Shown in pieces: positions 32,478 through 41,246 of a stretch of DNA of 64,000 nucleotides. The notes below the pieces were generated by a model, which saw only the letters and a program-made list of their open reading frames with translations, was not told the DNA's origin and searched no databases. Made by a program: the position numbers and the translations under genes. Origin of the DNA: Palsa-504 sp050011155. GTDB lineage: Bacteria; Actinomycetota; Actinomycetes; Streptosporangiales; Streptosporangiaceae. Within the stretch, counting starts at the first letter, position 1; each line of letters starts with the position of its first letter. Location: contig JBEKJP010000009.1 in NCBI GenBank assembly GCA_050011155.1, positions 1 through 64,000 on the forward strand, in the 5' to 3' direction.

Positions 32478-33816
32478 GGGCCGCGTCGATGCGCTCCTGG
32501 GAGAGCTCGAAGTCCTCCATCTCGCCCGACAGGTAGCGCTCGTAGGCGGCCATGTCGAAGTGGCCGTGGCCGCACAGCGCGGTCAGGATCACCTTCGGCT
32601 CGCCGGATTCGGCGCAGCGCTTGGCCTCCTCGATCACGGAGGCGAGCGCGTGCGTCGGCTCCGGCGCCGGGATGATCCCCTCGGCCCGGGCGAAGGTGAC
32701 CGCGGCCGCGAAGCACTCCCGCTGCTGCCTGGCCTCCGCCTCGAACAGGCCGAGCTCGTACATGTGCGAGAGCAGCGGGGACATGCCGTGGTAGCGCAGC
32801 CCGCCCGCATGCACCGGGTCGGGGATGAAGCCGTGGCCGAGGGTGTGCATCTTCAGCAGCGGGGTGAACCCGGCCGTGTCGCCGAAGTCGTAGGCGTACC
32901 GCCCGCGGGTGAACGACGGGCAGGCGGCCGGCTCGACCGCGCGGATCACCGGGTCGCACCGCCCGGCCAGCTTCTCCCGCAGGAACGGGAAGAACAGCCC
33001 GGCGAAGTTGGAACCGCCGCCGGTGCAGCCCACGATCAGGTCAGGGGCCGACTCCCCAGCCGCGGCGAACTGCTTGAGCGCCTCCTCGCCGATCACGGTC
33101 TGGTGCATCAAGACGTGGTTGAGCACGCTGCCCAGCGCGTACCTGGTGTCGGCGCTGCCGCCGGCCGCCTCGACCGCCTCGCTGATCGCGATGCCCAGGC
33201 TGCCCGTCGAGTCCGGGTGGGCGGCGAGTATGTCCGCTCCCGCCTTGGTGGCACGGGACGGGCTGGCGTGCACGGTAGCGCCCCAGGTCTCCATCATCGT
33301 GCGCCGGTACGGCTTCTGGTCGTAGGAGGCGCGGACCATCCAGATCTCGCAGTCGATGCCGTACTGCGCGCAGGCGAAGGACAGCGCGCTGCCCCACTGG
33401 CCGGCGCCGGTCTCGGTGGTGAGCCGCTTGGTGCCCTCGGCCGCGTTGTAGTACGCCTGCGGGACGGCGGTGTTCGGCTTGTGCGACCCGGCCGGGGAGA
33501 CGCCCTCGTACTTGTAGTAGATCCGCGCCGGGGTGTTCAGCGCCTTCTCCAGCCGGTGCGCCCGGTACAGCGGGGTCGGCCGCCACAGCCGGTAGACGTC
33601 GCGCACCACGTCCGGGATGTCCACGTAGGAGTCGGTGGACACTTCCTGGCGGATGAGCTCCATCGGGAACAGCGGCGCGAGATCCTCCGGCCCCACCGGC
33701 TGGCCCGTCCCCGGGTGCAGCGGCGGCGGCATCGGCGCGGGCAGGTCCGGCATGATGTTGTACCACTGGGTCGGGATCTCGGACTCATCCAGAACGATCT
33801 TGGTGCGCTCGGCCAC
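32452..33816 (-). CDS. trpB2: TrpB2, tryptophan synthase beta-like protein
   Basis: PLP enzyme joining serine and indole, of the TrpB2 type that lacks some TrpA contacts. 454 residues from GTG 33816, chosen because GGGAGG lies five bases upstream; the longer frame starting 33840 would read through that site. PLP lysine in SPAGSHKPNTAVPQAYYN near residue 112; phosphate-binding GCTGGGSNFAG near 245; extended N-terminus as in the TrpB2 family. No trpA or trpC is nearby. It converges with DAHP synthase, a logical pathway neighbour. Confidence 0.93.
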   Translation of the reverse strand: MAERTKIVLDESEIPTQWYNIMPDLPAPMPPPLHPGTGQPVGPEDLAPLFPMELIRQEVSTDSYVDIPDVVRDVYRLWRPTPLYRAHRLEKALNTPARIYYKYEGVSPAGSHKPNTAVPQAYYNAAEGTKRLTTETGAGQWGSALSFACAQYGIDCEIWMVRASYDQKPYRRTMMETWGATVHASPSRATKAGADILAAHPDSTGSLGIAISEAVEAAGGSADTRYALGSVLNHVLMHQTVIGEEALKQFAAAGESAPDLIVGCTGGGSNFAGLFFPFLREKLAGRCDPVIRAVEPAACPSFTRGRYAYDFGDTAGFTPLLKMHTLGHGFIPDPVHAGGLRYHGMSPLLSHMYELGLFEAEARQQRECFAAAVTFARAEGIIPAPEPTHALASVIEEAKRCAESGEPKVILTALCGHGHFDMAAYERYLSGEMEDFELSQERIDAALTQLPQVG

Positions 33817-33964
33817 GACAACCTCCCGATATCCAGTCAAAAGACCTTTGTCCGAACTCTACGCTCTGCTGTCCCACTCGCTCTGCTGGTCCCGCTCGCC
33901 TCCGGCGCCCCTCAGTCGGCTCCTTCGGCTCGCGGGTGGGTTCGTCGGCAGCCGGTCCCTGCGT

Positions 33965-34014
33965 GGTCTGTGTGCCCCAGCCCACGTTCTAGCGTGGGCT
34001 GGGGCACACAGACC
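33965..34014. terminator. Perfect 22-bp-arm hairpin between tetR and trpB2
   Basis: Arms 33965-33986 and 33993-34014 are exact reverse complements around the loop TTCTAG. It lies after the tetR stop (minus strand) and before trpB2, so it most likely ends tetR transcripts and insulates trpB2. There is no long T run on either side. Confidence 0.7.
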
Positions 34015-34066
34015 TCTTCCTGGGCTCAGAGTTTTTTGCGCTCGTTTCCCTTGTGTCGCTTTCGCC

Positions 34067-34678
34067 TCACTCGTTGGCGTCCGGGTCGATGATCAACTGG
34101 AGGCAGTCGCGGAACAGGTCGTCGACGGTGCGGCCGGGCTGGAAGTACGCGGTGATGCCGGCGACGACGGTGGGGTAGGCGGCGAGGTCGAACCCGCTGG
34201 CCTCTGCGGAGTCCGGTGGCGGGGCCTGCTCCGCCAGGACGTGCCCGATGGTGAAGTGCTCCACGGTCAGCACCAGCAGGCGGGCCTGGTGCAGCGGCAG
34301 GCCGCGGGCGACCAGGGTGCTCATCGCGAGCTCGGAGATGGCGGCCATCTTGAGGGAGAGGTGGGAAGCCGAGACGACCCGGGCGCCGTCCGGGTGGGCG
34401 AGCATGGCGTGGCGCAGCCGCTGGGCCAGTCCGGCCAGCCAGTCCTGCCAGCGCTGCTCCGGCTCCGGGGGCACCAGGTGAGTCTCGGGGAACTGCTGCT
34501 CGAGTATTTCCTCGGCGATGGCGGTGACCAGGGCGGCCTTGTTCGGGAGGTGCCAGTAGAGGGTCGGGGCCTGGACGCCGAGGCGCCGGGCCAGCTTACG
34601 CAGCGTCACTCCGTCCAGGCCATCCGCATCGAGCAGCGCCACGCCTTCGGCGACGATCCGTTGCCGGTCCAGGGCCAC
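34067..34678 (-). CDS. TetR-family repressor (TetR_C_1 type)
   Basis: 203 residues. Start GTG 34678, with GAGGGAGG six bases upstream; longer frames enter the operator. The helix-turn-helix is VTLRKLARRLGVQAPTLYWH (residues about 24-43), very close to classical TetR. The ligand domain ends RTVDDLFRDCLQLIIDPD. It is divergent from an MDR oxidoreductase across twin palindromes, so it probably represses both genes. Confidence 0.93.
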   Translation of the reverse strand: MALDRQRIVAEGVALLDADGLDGVTLRKLARRLGVQAPTLYWHLPNKAALVTAIAEEILEQQFPETHLVPPEPEQRWQDWLAGLAQRLRHAMLAHPDGARVVSASHLSLKMAAISELAMSTLVARGLPLHQARLLVLTVEHFTIGHVLAEQAPPPDSAEASGFDLAAYPTVVAGITAYFQPGRTVDDLFRDCLQLIIDPDANE

Positions 34679-34728
34679 GTCTAGCCTCCCTCGTTCGGCC
34701 TCATGGTTGTCCGTTGGCCCGATACCAC

Positions 34729-34767
34729 CTCTAACACTGTTAGAGTAGCTCTCTAACAGTGTTAGAG
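34729..34767. promoter_or_regulatory. Twin TetR-type operators
   Basis: CTCTAACACTGTTAGAG (34729-34745) and CTCTAACAGTGTTAGAG (34751-34767) are two 17-bp palindromes with centres 22 bp apart, differing only at the central base. They sit between the divergent starts at 34678 and 34781, as in tetR/tetA operators. Confidence 0.9.
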
Positions 34768-34780
34768 AATCGGAGGCACG

Positions 34781-35740
34781 GTGAAGGCAGCAGTCTTGCA
34801 CGAGGTCGGCGGGATTCCCCGGTACGAAGATTTCCCTGACCCGGTGGCCGGCGAGGGCGAGGTCATCCTCGACGTGAAGGCGGTCGCGGTCGAGAACGTT
34901 GACAAGCTGGTCGCGGCGGGCCAGCACTACGCGAGCGGGGCGTACACCGCCCAGCTCCCCGCGATCCCCGGTTTCGACGGCGTGGGGACGCTGCCGGACG
35001 GCACCCTGGTCGGGTTCGGCCAGCCCCGCGCGCCCTACGGCGCGCTGGCCGAGCAGGCGGTGGTGGCGGCTGACCACCTGGCTCCCATCCCGGCCGGACT
35101 GGATCCGGTCACCGCGGTCGTCCTGGCCACGGCCGTCACCGGCATGACGATCAAGACCGCGGCGGCCTTCGTCCCCGGCGAGACGGTGCTCATCCAGGGG
35201 GCGACCGGCGTGGCCGGGCGGCTGGCCGTCAAGGTGGCTCGCCTGCTGGGCGCCGGCCGGATCGTCGCCACCGGGCGCGACGACGGCGCCCTGCGCGAGG
35301 TGCGGGCCCTCGGCGCGGACGCGGTCATCAATACCGCGGTACCCGACGACGCCCTGGCCCGGGCGTACGACGAGGCCAGGGGAGAGGGCTATGACGTCGT
35401 GCTCGATTTCCTGTGGGGCCGGCCCACGGAGATCCTGCTGCGGACGCTGATCCCCGCGTCGTTCGGCTTCGGCCGTCCCACCCGGCTCGTTCAGGCCGGC
35501 GAGTCGGCCGGCCCGGACCTGACCGTCGCGGCGGCCAGCCTGCGCACCTCCGGCGTCGAGATCTACGGCGCGGCCAAGGGCCTGGACCCGGCCATGATGG
35601 CGGAGACCTACGGGCAGATCGTGCGCTGGGCGCAGGCCGGGACGCTCACCTTCGAGGCGCGGACGATCCCGCTCAGCGAGATCGAGGCCGCCTGGCAGGG
35701 GCCCAGCCCGCGGGGCCGCAGGCTGGTCGTGGTGCCGTGA
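34781..35740 (+). CDS. MDR-family zinc-independent oxidoreductase (quinone reductase-like)
   Basis: 319 residues, GTG 34781 with CGGAGG upstream. N-terminal GroES-like fold (MKAAVLHEVGGIPRYEDFPD), then the NAD(P)H Rossmann fold with VLIQGATGVAGRLAVKVARL near residue 145. No zinc-ligand cysteines, so it is of the quinone oxidoreductase type. It probably reduces a reactive carbonyl or quinone whose presence is sensed by the divergent TetR. Confidence 0.9.
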   Translation: MKAAVLHEVGGIPRYEDFPDPVAGEGEVILDVKAVAVENVDKLVAAGQHYASGAYTAQLPAIPGFDGVGTLPDGTLVGFGQPRAPYGALAEQAVVAADHLAPIPAGLDPVTAVVLATAVTGMTIKTAAAFVPGETVLIQGATGVAGRLAVKVARLLGAGRIVATGRDDGALREVRALGADAVINTAVPDDALARAYDEARGEGYDVVLDFLWGRPTEILLRTLIPASFGFGRPTRLVQAGESAGPDLTVAAASLRTSGVEIYGAAKGLDPAMMAETYGQIVRWAQAGTLTFEARTIPLSEIEAAWQGPSPRGRRLVVVP

Positions 35741-35743
35741 CCG

Positions 35744-37156
35744 CTAGCCCACCAGGGTCTTGACCGCGGCGGTCAGCTCGGTCATCGCCTTCTTCGCGTC
35801 GGCGAAGTACATGCTGGTCTTGGGGTTGAAGTACAGCTCGTTCTCCATCCCGGCGTAACCGGTACCCATCGAGCGCTTGACCACGATGATCGACTTGGCC
35901 TGGTCCACGTCCAGGATCGGCATGCCGGAGATGTCGTTGCCCGGCCGCCGGGCGGCCGGGTTGGTCACGTCGTTGGCCCCGATGACCAGCGCCACGTCGG
36001 CCCGGGCGAACTCCGGGTTGATCTCGTCCATCTCCTTGAGCTGCGGGTACGGCACGTTCGCCTCGGCCAGCAGCACGTTCATGTGGCCGGGCATCCGGCC
36101 CGCCACCGGGTGGATGGCGTAGCTGACCTCGATGCCGTGGTCCTCCAGGGTCTTGGCCAGGTCGGCCACGCCGTGCTGCGCCTGCGCGGCGGCCAGGCCG
36201 TAACCCGGCACGATGATCACCTTGGACGCGTAGGCCAGCTGGATGGCCGCGTCGTCGGCGGCGATCGCGCGAACCTGGGCGTCCGCGGCCACGGCGGCCG
36301 CGATCGCGCTGTCCCCGGTGCCGAACCCGCCCACGATGATGTTGGCCAGCGACCGGTTCATCGCGTCGGCCATGAGCTTGGTCAAGATGCTGCCGGACGC
36401 GCCCACCAGCGCGCCGGCCACGATCAGGGCCCAGTTGGCGATGACGAACCCGGCCATGGCCACCGCGGTTCCCGTGAACGCGTTCAGCAGCGAGATCACC
36501 ACGGGCATGTCCGCGCCGCCGATCGGCAGCACCATCATCACGCCGAACGCCAGCGAGGCCAGCACCACGACGAGCAGGGCGGGCAGGCTGGCCGTGGTCA
36601 GCATGAACGCGGCCGCGCCGATGGCCACGGCGGCCAGGGCCACGTTGAGTATCCGGCCGCCCTTGAAGATGATCGGCTGGCCGCTGATCATGCCCTGCAG
36701 CTTGCCCGCGGCGACGATAGACCCGGAGAACGTGACCGCGCCGATGATGACGTCGAGCAGGGTGAACACCGTGGTGCTGCCGAGCACGCCGCCCGCGTTG
36801 GCCTCGGACTCGATGTAGCCGTAGATCGCGACCAGCGCGGCGGCCCCGCCGCCGACCGCGTTGAACGCCGACACCAGCTGCGGCATCGCGGTCATCTGCA
36901 CCGTCCGCGCGGTGTACAGGCCGATCGCGGAGCCGATCAGGGCGCCGGAGATCAGCACGATCCAGCCGGCCGCGGTGACCGTGCCGTCGTGGATGAGCAG
37001 GACGAGCGTGACGATGCCCGCGATCACCATGCCCGCCATGGACACCTGGTTGCCCCGCCGGGCGGTGGCCGGGCTGTTCATCATGTGCAGGCCGATGACG
37101 AAGCACGCCGCCGCCAGCACGTAGACGAGCTGGATGCCGCCGGTGAACCCGCTCAC
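35744..37156 (-). CDS. pntB: NAD(P) transhydrogenase subunit beta
   Basis: 470-residue membrane subunit binding NADP(H), part of the proton-translocating transhydrogenase that drives NADPH formation. About eight to nine membrane segments occupy residues 1-265. The dIII domain has VIIVPGYGLAAAQAQHGVAD near residue 308, GRMPGHMNVLLAEA and VIGANDVTNPAA, all hallmarks of PntB. GTG 37156 overlaps the preceding stop (GTGA). Confidence 0.96.
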   Translation of the reverse strand: MSGFTGGIQLVYVLAAACFVIGLHMMNSPATARRGNQVSMAGMVIAGIVTLVLLIHDGTVTAAGWIVLISGALIGSAIGLYTARTVQMTAMPQLVSAFNAVGGGAAALVAIYGYIESEANAGGVLGSTTVFTLLDVIIGAVTFSGSIVAAGKLQGMISGQPIIFKGGRILNVALAAVAIGAAAFMLTTASLPALLVVVLASLAFGVMMVLPIGGADMPVVISLLNAFTGTAVAMAGFVIANWALIVAGALVGASGSILTKLMADAMNRSLANIIVGGFGTGDSAIAAAVAADAQVRAIAADDAAIQLAYASKVIIVPGYGLAAAQAQHGVADLAKTLEDHGIEVSYAIHPVAGRMPGHMNVLLAEANVPYPQLKEMDEINPEFARADVALVIGANDVTNPAARRPGNDISGMPILDVDQAKSIIVVKRSMGTGYAGMENELYFNPKTSMYFADAKKAMTELTAAVKTLVG

Positions 37157-37506
37157 GATCTCGGCTTCCCGTCCAGCTCGGCCTGCGGCCCGGTCTCGAC
37201 CGGAGGCCCTGCTGCCTGAGGCTGGGCCTTGCGCCGGAACATCTTCAGCATCCGCTCGGTCACCACGTAGCCGCCGACCACGTTGGCGCTGGCGAAGACC
37301 GCGGCGATGAAGGCCAGGATGTAGCCCACCACGGTGTGCGCCGTCACCCCGATCAGCAGCGCGCCGGCCAGCACGATGCCGTGGATCGAGTTGGTCGCCG
37401 ACATCAGCGGCGTGTGCAGCGTGGCCGGTACCTTCCCGATGACCTCGAAGCCGACCAGCAGGGCGAGTATGAAAATGGTCAGGTCAGTGACTAGGGCCGT
37501 CGACAC
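37153..37506 (-). CDS. pntAB: NAD(P) transhydrogenase subunit alpha part 2
   Basis: 117-residue membrane piece equal to the C-terminal part of E. coli PntA. Three hydrophobic segments (LTIFILALLVGFEVIGKVP, HGIVLAGALLIGVTA, VVGYILAFIAAVFASANVVG) and the PATLHTPLMSATN motif. A basic, Pro-rich tail follows. It overlaps pntAA by 23 bases and pntB by four. Confidence 0.95.
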   Translation of the reverse strand: MSTALVTDLTIFILALLVGFEVIGKVPATLHTPLMSATNSIHGIVLAGALLIGVTAHTVVGYILAFIAAVFASANVVGGYVVTERMLKMFRRKAQPQAAGPPVETGPQAELDGKPRS

Positions 37507-38704
37507 CGTCGTCTCCCTCGCTCGTCTGGGGCTCAGCAGGCGCCGGCTGGGCCGGCCGCAAGAGGCTGGCCACGCCGGGGTGCACGACCGCGCCGTCGTG
37601 CGTGATCACCACGCCGGCCTGGATCTCGTCGCTGGTGTCGATGGCCAGCGCGCCGTTCCTGGTCAGGTGCAGCAGCAGCGCCGAGATGTTCCGCGAGTAC
37701 GCGGCCGAGGCCGCGGCCGGCACGGTGGCGGGCAGGTTCTCGGCGCCCACGATCGTGACCCCGTTGCCGGTGACGACCGTCTCGCCGGGCTGCGAGCCGG
37801 ACACGTTCCCGCCCAGCGCGCTGGCGCCCATGTCGACGATGACCGAGCCGGGGGACATGGCCTTGACCGCGTCCTCGGTCACCAGCAGCGGCGGCCGGCG
37901 CCCCGGCACCTGCGCGGTCGTGATCACCACGTCGTGCCGGGCGATATGGCCGGTCAGCTCGTCTTGCTGGGCCTGCCGCTCCTCGCCGGTCAGCTCGCGG
38001 GCGTAGCCGCCCTCGCCCGCCGCGGAGCCGACCGAGGCCAGCTCGAGGAACGTGGCCCCGAGCGAGGTGACCTCGTCTTTGGAGCTGGGCCTGATGTCGT
38101 AGCCGCTCACCAGCGCGCCGAGCCGCCGGGCGGTGCCGATGGCCTGCAGGCCGGCTACCCCGGTGCCGAGCACGAGCACCTTGGCCGGCCGGGCCGTGCC
38201 CGCCGCGGTGATCAGCATCGGGAAGAACCGGGCGTACTCCCCGGCCGCGACCAGGACGGCCTTGTAGCCGGCCACGTTGGACTGGGAGGTGAGCGCGTCC
38301 ATCGGCTGAGCCCGGGACAGCGTGCGCGGCAGCCCGTCCAGGCTGATCGCGGTCACCCCGCGGGCGGCCAGCGTCGCGGCCAGCGCGGGGTCGGCCAGCG
38401 GGGCGAGCATGCCGATGACCGCCTGGCCCGGCCTGAGCTCGCTCATCGTCCCGGGCTCGGGGCGGGTGACGGTGAGGATCACGTCGGCGGTCCGGTAGAT
38501 CTCGGCGGCACTGACGATCGAGGCCCCGGCGTCGGCGTAAGCGGCGTCGGGCAGCCAGGCGCCGTCTCCCGCGCCGCTTTCCACCAGCACGTCGATCCCG
38601 GCCGGCCGCAGCCGGCCGATCGCGTCAGGGACCAGGGCCACCCGGCGCTCGCCGGGCGAGGCCTCCCTGACGACAGCTGCCTTGAGACGCGCGTCCGTAT
38701 CCAT
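37484..38704 (-). CDS. pntAA: NAD(P) transhydrogenase subunit alpha part 1
   Basis: 406-residue soluble NAD(H)-binding subunit, homologous to alanine dehydrogenase. The N-terminus has EASPGERRVALVPDAIGRL; the dinucleotide fold is VLVLGTGVAGLQAIGTARRL near residue 170; RQDQQD-loop equivalent is QAQQDELTGHIARHDVVITT near 245. First gene of the split pnt operon (pntAA-pntAB-pntB), the arrangement usual in actinobacteria. Confidence 0.95.
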   Translation of the reverse strand: MDTDARLKAAVVREASPGERRVALVPDAIGRLRPAGIDVLVESGAGDGAWLPDAAYADAGASIVSAAEIYRTADVILTVTRPEPGTMSELRPGQAVIGMLAPLADPALAATLAARGVTAISLDGLPRTLSRAQPMDALTSQSNVAGYKAVLVAAGEYARFFPMLITAAGTARPAKVLVLGTGVAGLQAIGTARRLGALVSGYDIRPSSKDEVTSLGATFLELASVGSAAGEGGYARELTGEERQAQQDELTGHIARHDVVITTAQVPGRRPPLLVTEDAVKAMSPGSVIVDMGASALGGNVSGSQPGETVVTGNGVTIVGAENLPATVPAAASAAYSRNISALLLHLTRNGALAIDTSDEIQAGVVITHDGAVVHPGVASLLRPAQPAPAEPQTSEGDDGVDGPSH

Positions 38705-39004
38705 CTATCCCCGGACCTCCCGTTCTGCGGGGCCGCCGGAATCTGACCATGCCCATCATGGTCCAGCCCGGCGAGGGCCTTACGCCGCAGCCCGGTGGCC
38801 CGGAGGTCGTCCCGGTAGCCAGCCCGCGGCTAAAGGAACACTACCGGGGGCTACCGACCAGCCTGCGTCTCAGCACGCAGATGCAGACTCTGTTTCCCCC
38901 GCGAGCCAAAGGGCGCCGGCCCTGTCTGGACTGAGGAGCGCGGAGCCTGCGACGAGCGACGAGGGAAGACAGGGCCTGAAAGGCGCCCGGAGGCGAGCGG
39001 GGGA
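38705..39004. other. Intergenic region with a bidirectional-terminator-like repeat
   Basis: 300 bases between the starts of pntAA and the end of ndgR. GGCCCTGTCT (38918-38927) and AGACAGGGCC (38967-38976) form a 10-bp perfect stem, and GGGCGCC/GGCGCCC outside it extend the pairing, likely ending ndgR transcripts. The pnt promoter should lie left of this. A 61-codon frame at 38749 has no supporting signal. Confidence 0.5.
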
Positions 39005-39721
39005 TTATGTCTCGGCCCGGAGGAGCTGGGTTATCTTGTCGCCGGCGGCGACTACGGCGGCGGCGTGTATCCGGCCGGGGGAGCGGGTCAGGCGCTCGAT
39101 CGGCCCGGATACCGAGATGGCGGCGAGCACCCGGCCGGCCGGACCGCGGACCGGGGCGGACACCGAGGCGACGCCGGGCTCGCGCTCGGCCGCGGTGGCG
39201 GCCCAGCCGCGCCGGCGGACCTGGGCCAGCGTGGTGACGGTGAACTTGGCGCCGCGCAGGCCGCGGGACATCCGGGCGCCTTCCTCCCAGGCCAGCAGGA
39301 CCTGGGCCGCCGAGCCGGCCGTCATCGGCAGCGCGGCACCGACCGGGACGGTGTCGCGCAGCCCGCTGGCCCGCTCGGCCGCGGCCACGCAGATGCGCGC
39401 GTCCGCGTGCGCCCTGTACAGCTGCGCGCTTTCCCCGGTGACGTCCCTGAGCTGCGTCAAGATGGGCTGCGCGATGGCGAGCAGGCGGTCTTCCCCGGCC
39501 GCCGCGGCCAGTTCGCCGATCCTAGGGCCGAGCACGAACCGGCCCTGCGTGTCGCGAGCCAGCATGCGGTGGCTCTCCAGCGCGACGGCGATCCGGTGCG
39601 CCGTCGGGCGGGCCAGGCCGGTCGCCTTGACCAGCTGGGCCAGCGACGCCGGGCCGCTTTCCAGCGCCGACAGGACGGATATCGTCTTGTCGAGGACGCC
39701 GACTCCGCTAGAGTTGTTCAT
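39005..39721 (-). CDS. ndgR: IclR-family regulator NdgR (leuCD regulator)
   Basis: 238 residues from ATG 39721. Winged helix at the N-terminus (ASLAQLVKATGLARPTAHRI, about residues 24-43) and IclR effector domain with VPVGAALPMTAGSAAQVLLA near 120 and ISVSGPIERL near 205. Its position divergent from leuC, with a palindromic operator between, is the conserved NdgR/AreB arrangement of actinobacteria, where it controls leucine synthesis and amino acid metabolism. Confidence 0.92.
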   Translation of the reverse strand: MNNSSGVGVLDKTISVLSALESGPASLAQLVKATGLARPTAHRIAVALESHRMLARDTQGRFVLGPRIGELAAAAGEDRLLAIAQPILTQLRDVTGESAQLYRAHADARICVAAAERASGLRDTVPVGAALPMTAGSAAQVLLAWEEGARMSRGLRGAKFTVTTLAQVRRRGWAATAAEREPGVASVSAPVRGPAGRVLAAISVSGPIERLTRSPGRIHAAAVVAAGDKITQLLRAET

Positions 39722-39736
39722 GTAATGAATACTGCC

Positions 39737-39753
39737 GTCTCGGAATGCGAGAC
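39737..39753. promoter_or_regulatory. Operator between ndgR and leuC
   Basis: GTCTCG-GAATG-CGAGAC, a 17-bp palindrome with six-base arms, lies in the 55-bp gap between the divergent starts. Inferred NdgR binding site. Confidence 0.7.
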
Positions 39754-39776
39754 GCAAGCTGAAGGGAGAGAGCGTG

Positions 39777-41216
39777 ATGGCCGGGAACGCGCACCGTACG
39801 CTCGCCGAGAAAATCTGGGACGCCCACGTGGTGCGCAGCGCGGAGGGCGAGCCCGACCTGCTCTATATCGACCTTCACCTGCTGCACGAGGTGACCAGCC
39901 CGCAGGCGTTCGACGGGCTGCGGGCGGCCGACCGCAAGGTACGGCGCTCGGACCTGACCATCGCCACCGAGGATCACAATGTGCCGACCACCGGGATCAC
40001 CGGCCCGGGCGTGCCGCTGTCCGGTCCCGGTAGCCCGGTTACCGACCCGATCTCCCGCACCCAGGTCGAGACGCTGCGGAAGAACTGCGCCGAGTTCGGC
40101 ATCCGGCTGTACCCGATGGGCGACGCCGACCAGGGCATCGTGCACGTCATCGGCCCACAGCTCGGGCTGACCCAGCCGGGCCTGACGATCGTGTGCGGCG
40201 ACAGCCACACCTCCACCCATGGCGCGCTCGGCGCGCTCGCCTTCGGCATCGGCACCAGCGAGGTCGAGCACGTGCTCGCCACCCAGACGCTGCCGCAGGC
40301 CAAGCCCAAGACGATGGCCATCACGGTGGATGGCACGCTGCCCGCGGGCGTATCGGCCAAGGACCTGATCCTGGCCATCATCGCGAAGATCGGCACCGGC
40401 GGCGGGCAGGGCTACGTGCTTGAGTACCGCGGCTCCGCCATCCGCGCGCTGTCCATGGCGGGCCGGCTGACCGTCTGCAATATGTCCATCGAGGCCGGCG
40501 CCCGGGCCGGGCTCGTGGCCCCGGACGACGTGACGTTCGAGTACCTGGAGGGCCGGGCGCACGCGCCGTCGGGGGCCGCCTGGGAGAGCGCGCTGGACTA
40601 CTGGCGCAGCCTGCCTACCGACCCGGACGCCGCCTTCGACCGCGAGGTCGTCCTCGACGCGGCCACGCTGACACCGTACGTGACCTGGGGCACCAACCCC
40701 GGGCAGGCGCTGCCGCTGGCGTCGTCGGTGCCAGACCCCGACTCGTTCGCCGACCCGGGCGCCCGGGCCGCCGCGGAGCGCGCGCTGACCTACATGGACC
40801 TCAAGCCCGGCACCGCGCTGCGCGACGTCGCCGTGGACACGGTTTTCGTCGGCTCCTGCACTAACGGCCGGATCGAGGACTTGCGGGCCGCCGCCTCGGT
40901 GCTGCAGGGCCGCAAGATCGCGCCGTCGGTCCGGATGCTGGTCGTGCCCGGCTCGATGGCCGTGCGGGCCGAAGCCGAAGCCGAGGGACTGGACGCGGTG
41001 TTCGCCGCGGCGGGCGCCGAGTGGCGTTCGGCGGGCTGCTCGATGTGCCTCGGCATGAACCCGGACAAGCTGGCCGCGGGCGAGCGCAGCGCGTCCACCT
41101 CCAACCGCAACTTCGAGGGCCGCCAGGGCAAGGGCGGGCGCACCCACCTGGTCTCGCCCGAGGTCGCTGCCGCCACCGCCGTCACCGGCCACCTGGCCGC
41201 ACCAGCTGACCTGTAA
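39777..41216 (+). CDS. leuC: 3-isopropylmalate dehydratase large subunit
   Basis: Aconitase-superfamily enzyme of leucine synthesis, 479 residues. ATG 39777 is preferred over GTG 39774 for spacing to GGGAGAG. [4Fe-4S] ligands are the Cys in FVGSCTNGRIED (near residue 360) and the pair in GCSMCLGMNPD (near 420); other hallmarks are VCGDSHTSTHGALGALAFGI and TEDHNVPT. It works with LeuD as a heterodimer and is probably repressed or activated by NdgR. Confidence 0.97.
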   Translation: MAGNAHRTLAEKIWDAHVVRSAEGEPDLLYIDLHLLHEVTSPQAFDGLRAADRKVRRSDLTIATEDHNVPTTGITGPGVPLSGPGSPVTDPISRTQVETLRKNCAEFGIRLYPMGDADQGIVHVIGPQLGLTQPGLTIVCGDSHTSTHGALGALAFGIGTSEVEHVLATQTLPQAKPKTMAITVDGTLPAGVSAKDLILAIIAKIGTGGGQGYVLEYRGSAIRALSMAGRLTVCNMSIEAGARAGLVAPDDVTFEYLEGRAHAPSGAAWESALDYWRSLPTDPDAAFDREVVLDAATLTPYVTWGTNPGQALPLASSVPDPDSFADPGARAAAERALTYMDLKPGTALRDVAVDTVFVGSCTNGRIEDLRAAASVLQGRKIAPSVRMLVVPGSMAVRAEAEAEGLDAVFAAAGAEWRSAGCSMCLGMNPDKLAAGERSASTSNRNFEGRQGKGGRTHLVSPEVAAATAVTGHLAAPADL

Positions 41217-41246
41217 CCCGGCCGATCCGTCAAGGGAGCCTGAACC

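Noticed and set aside
33817..33964. A leader peptide or T-box before trpB2
   Set aside because: No T-box motif is present, and the only frames with aromatic codons lack a start and a competing hairpin set like that of the DAHP synthase gene.
38749..38934. 61-codon frame between pntAA and ndgR
   Set aside because: No ribosome site, no recognisable sequence, and it runs into a terminator-like stem.
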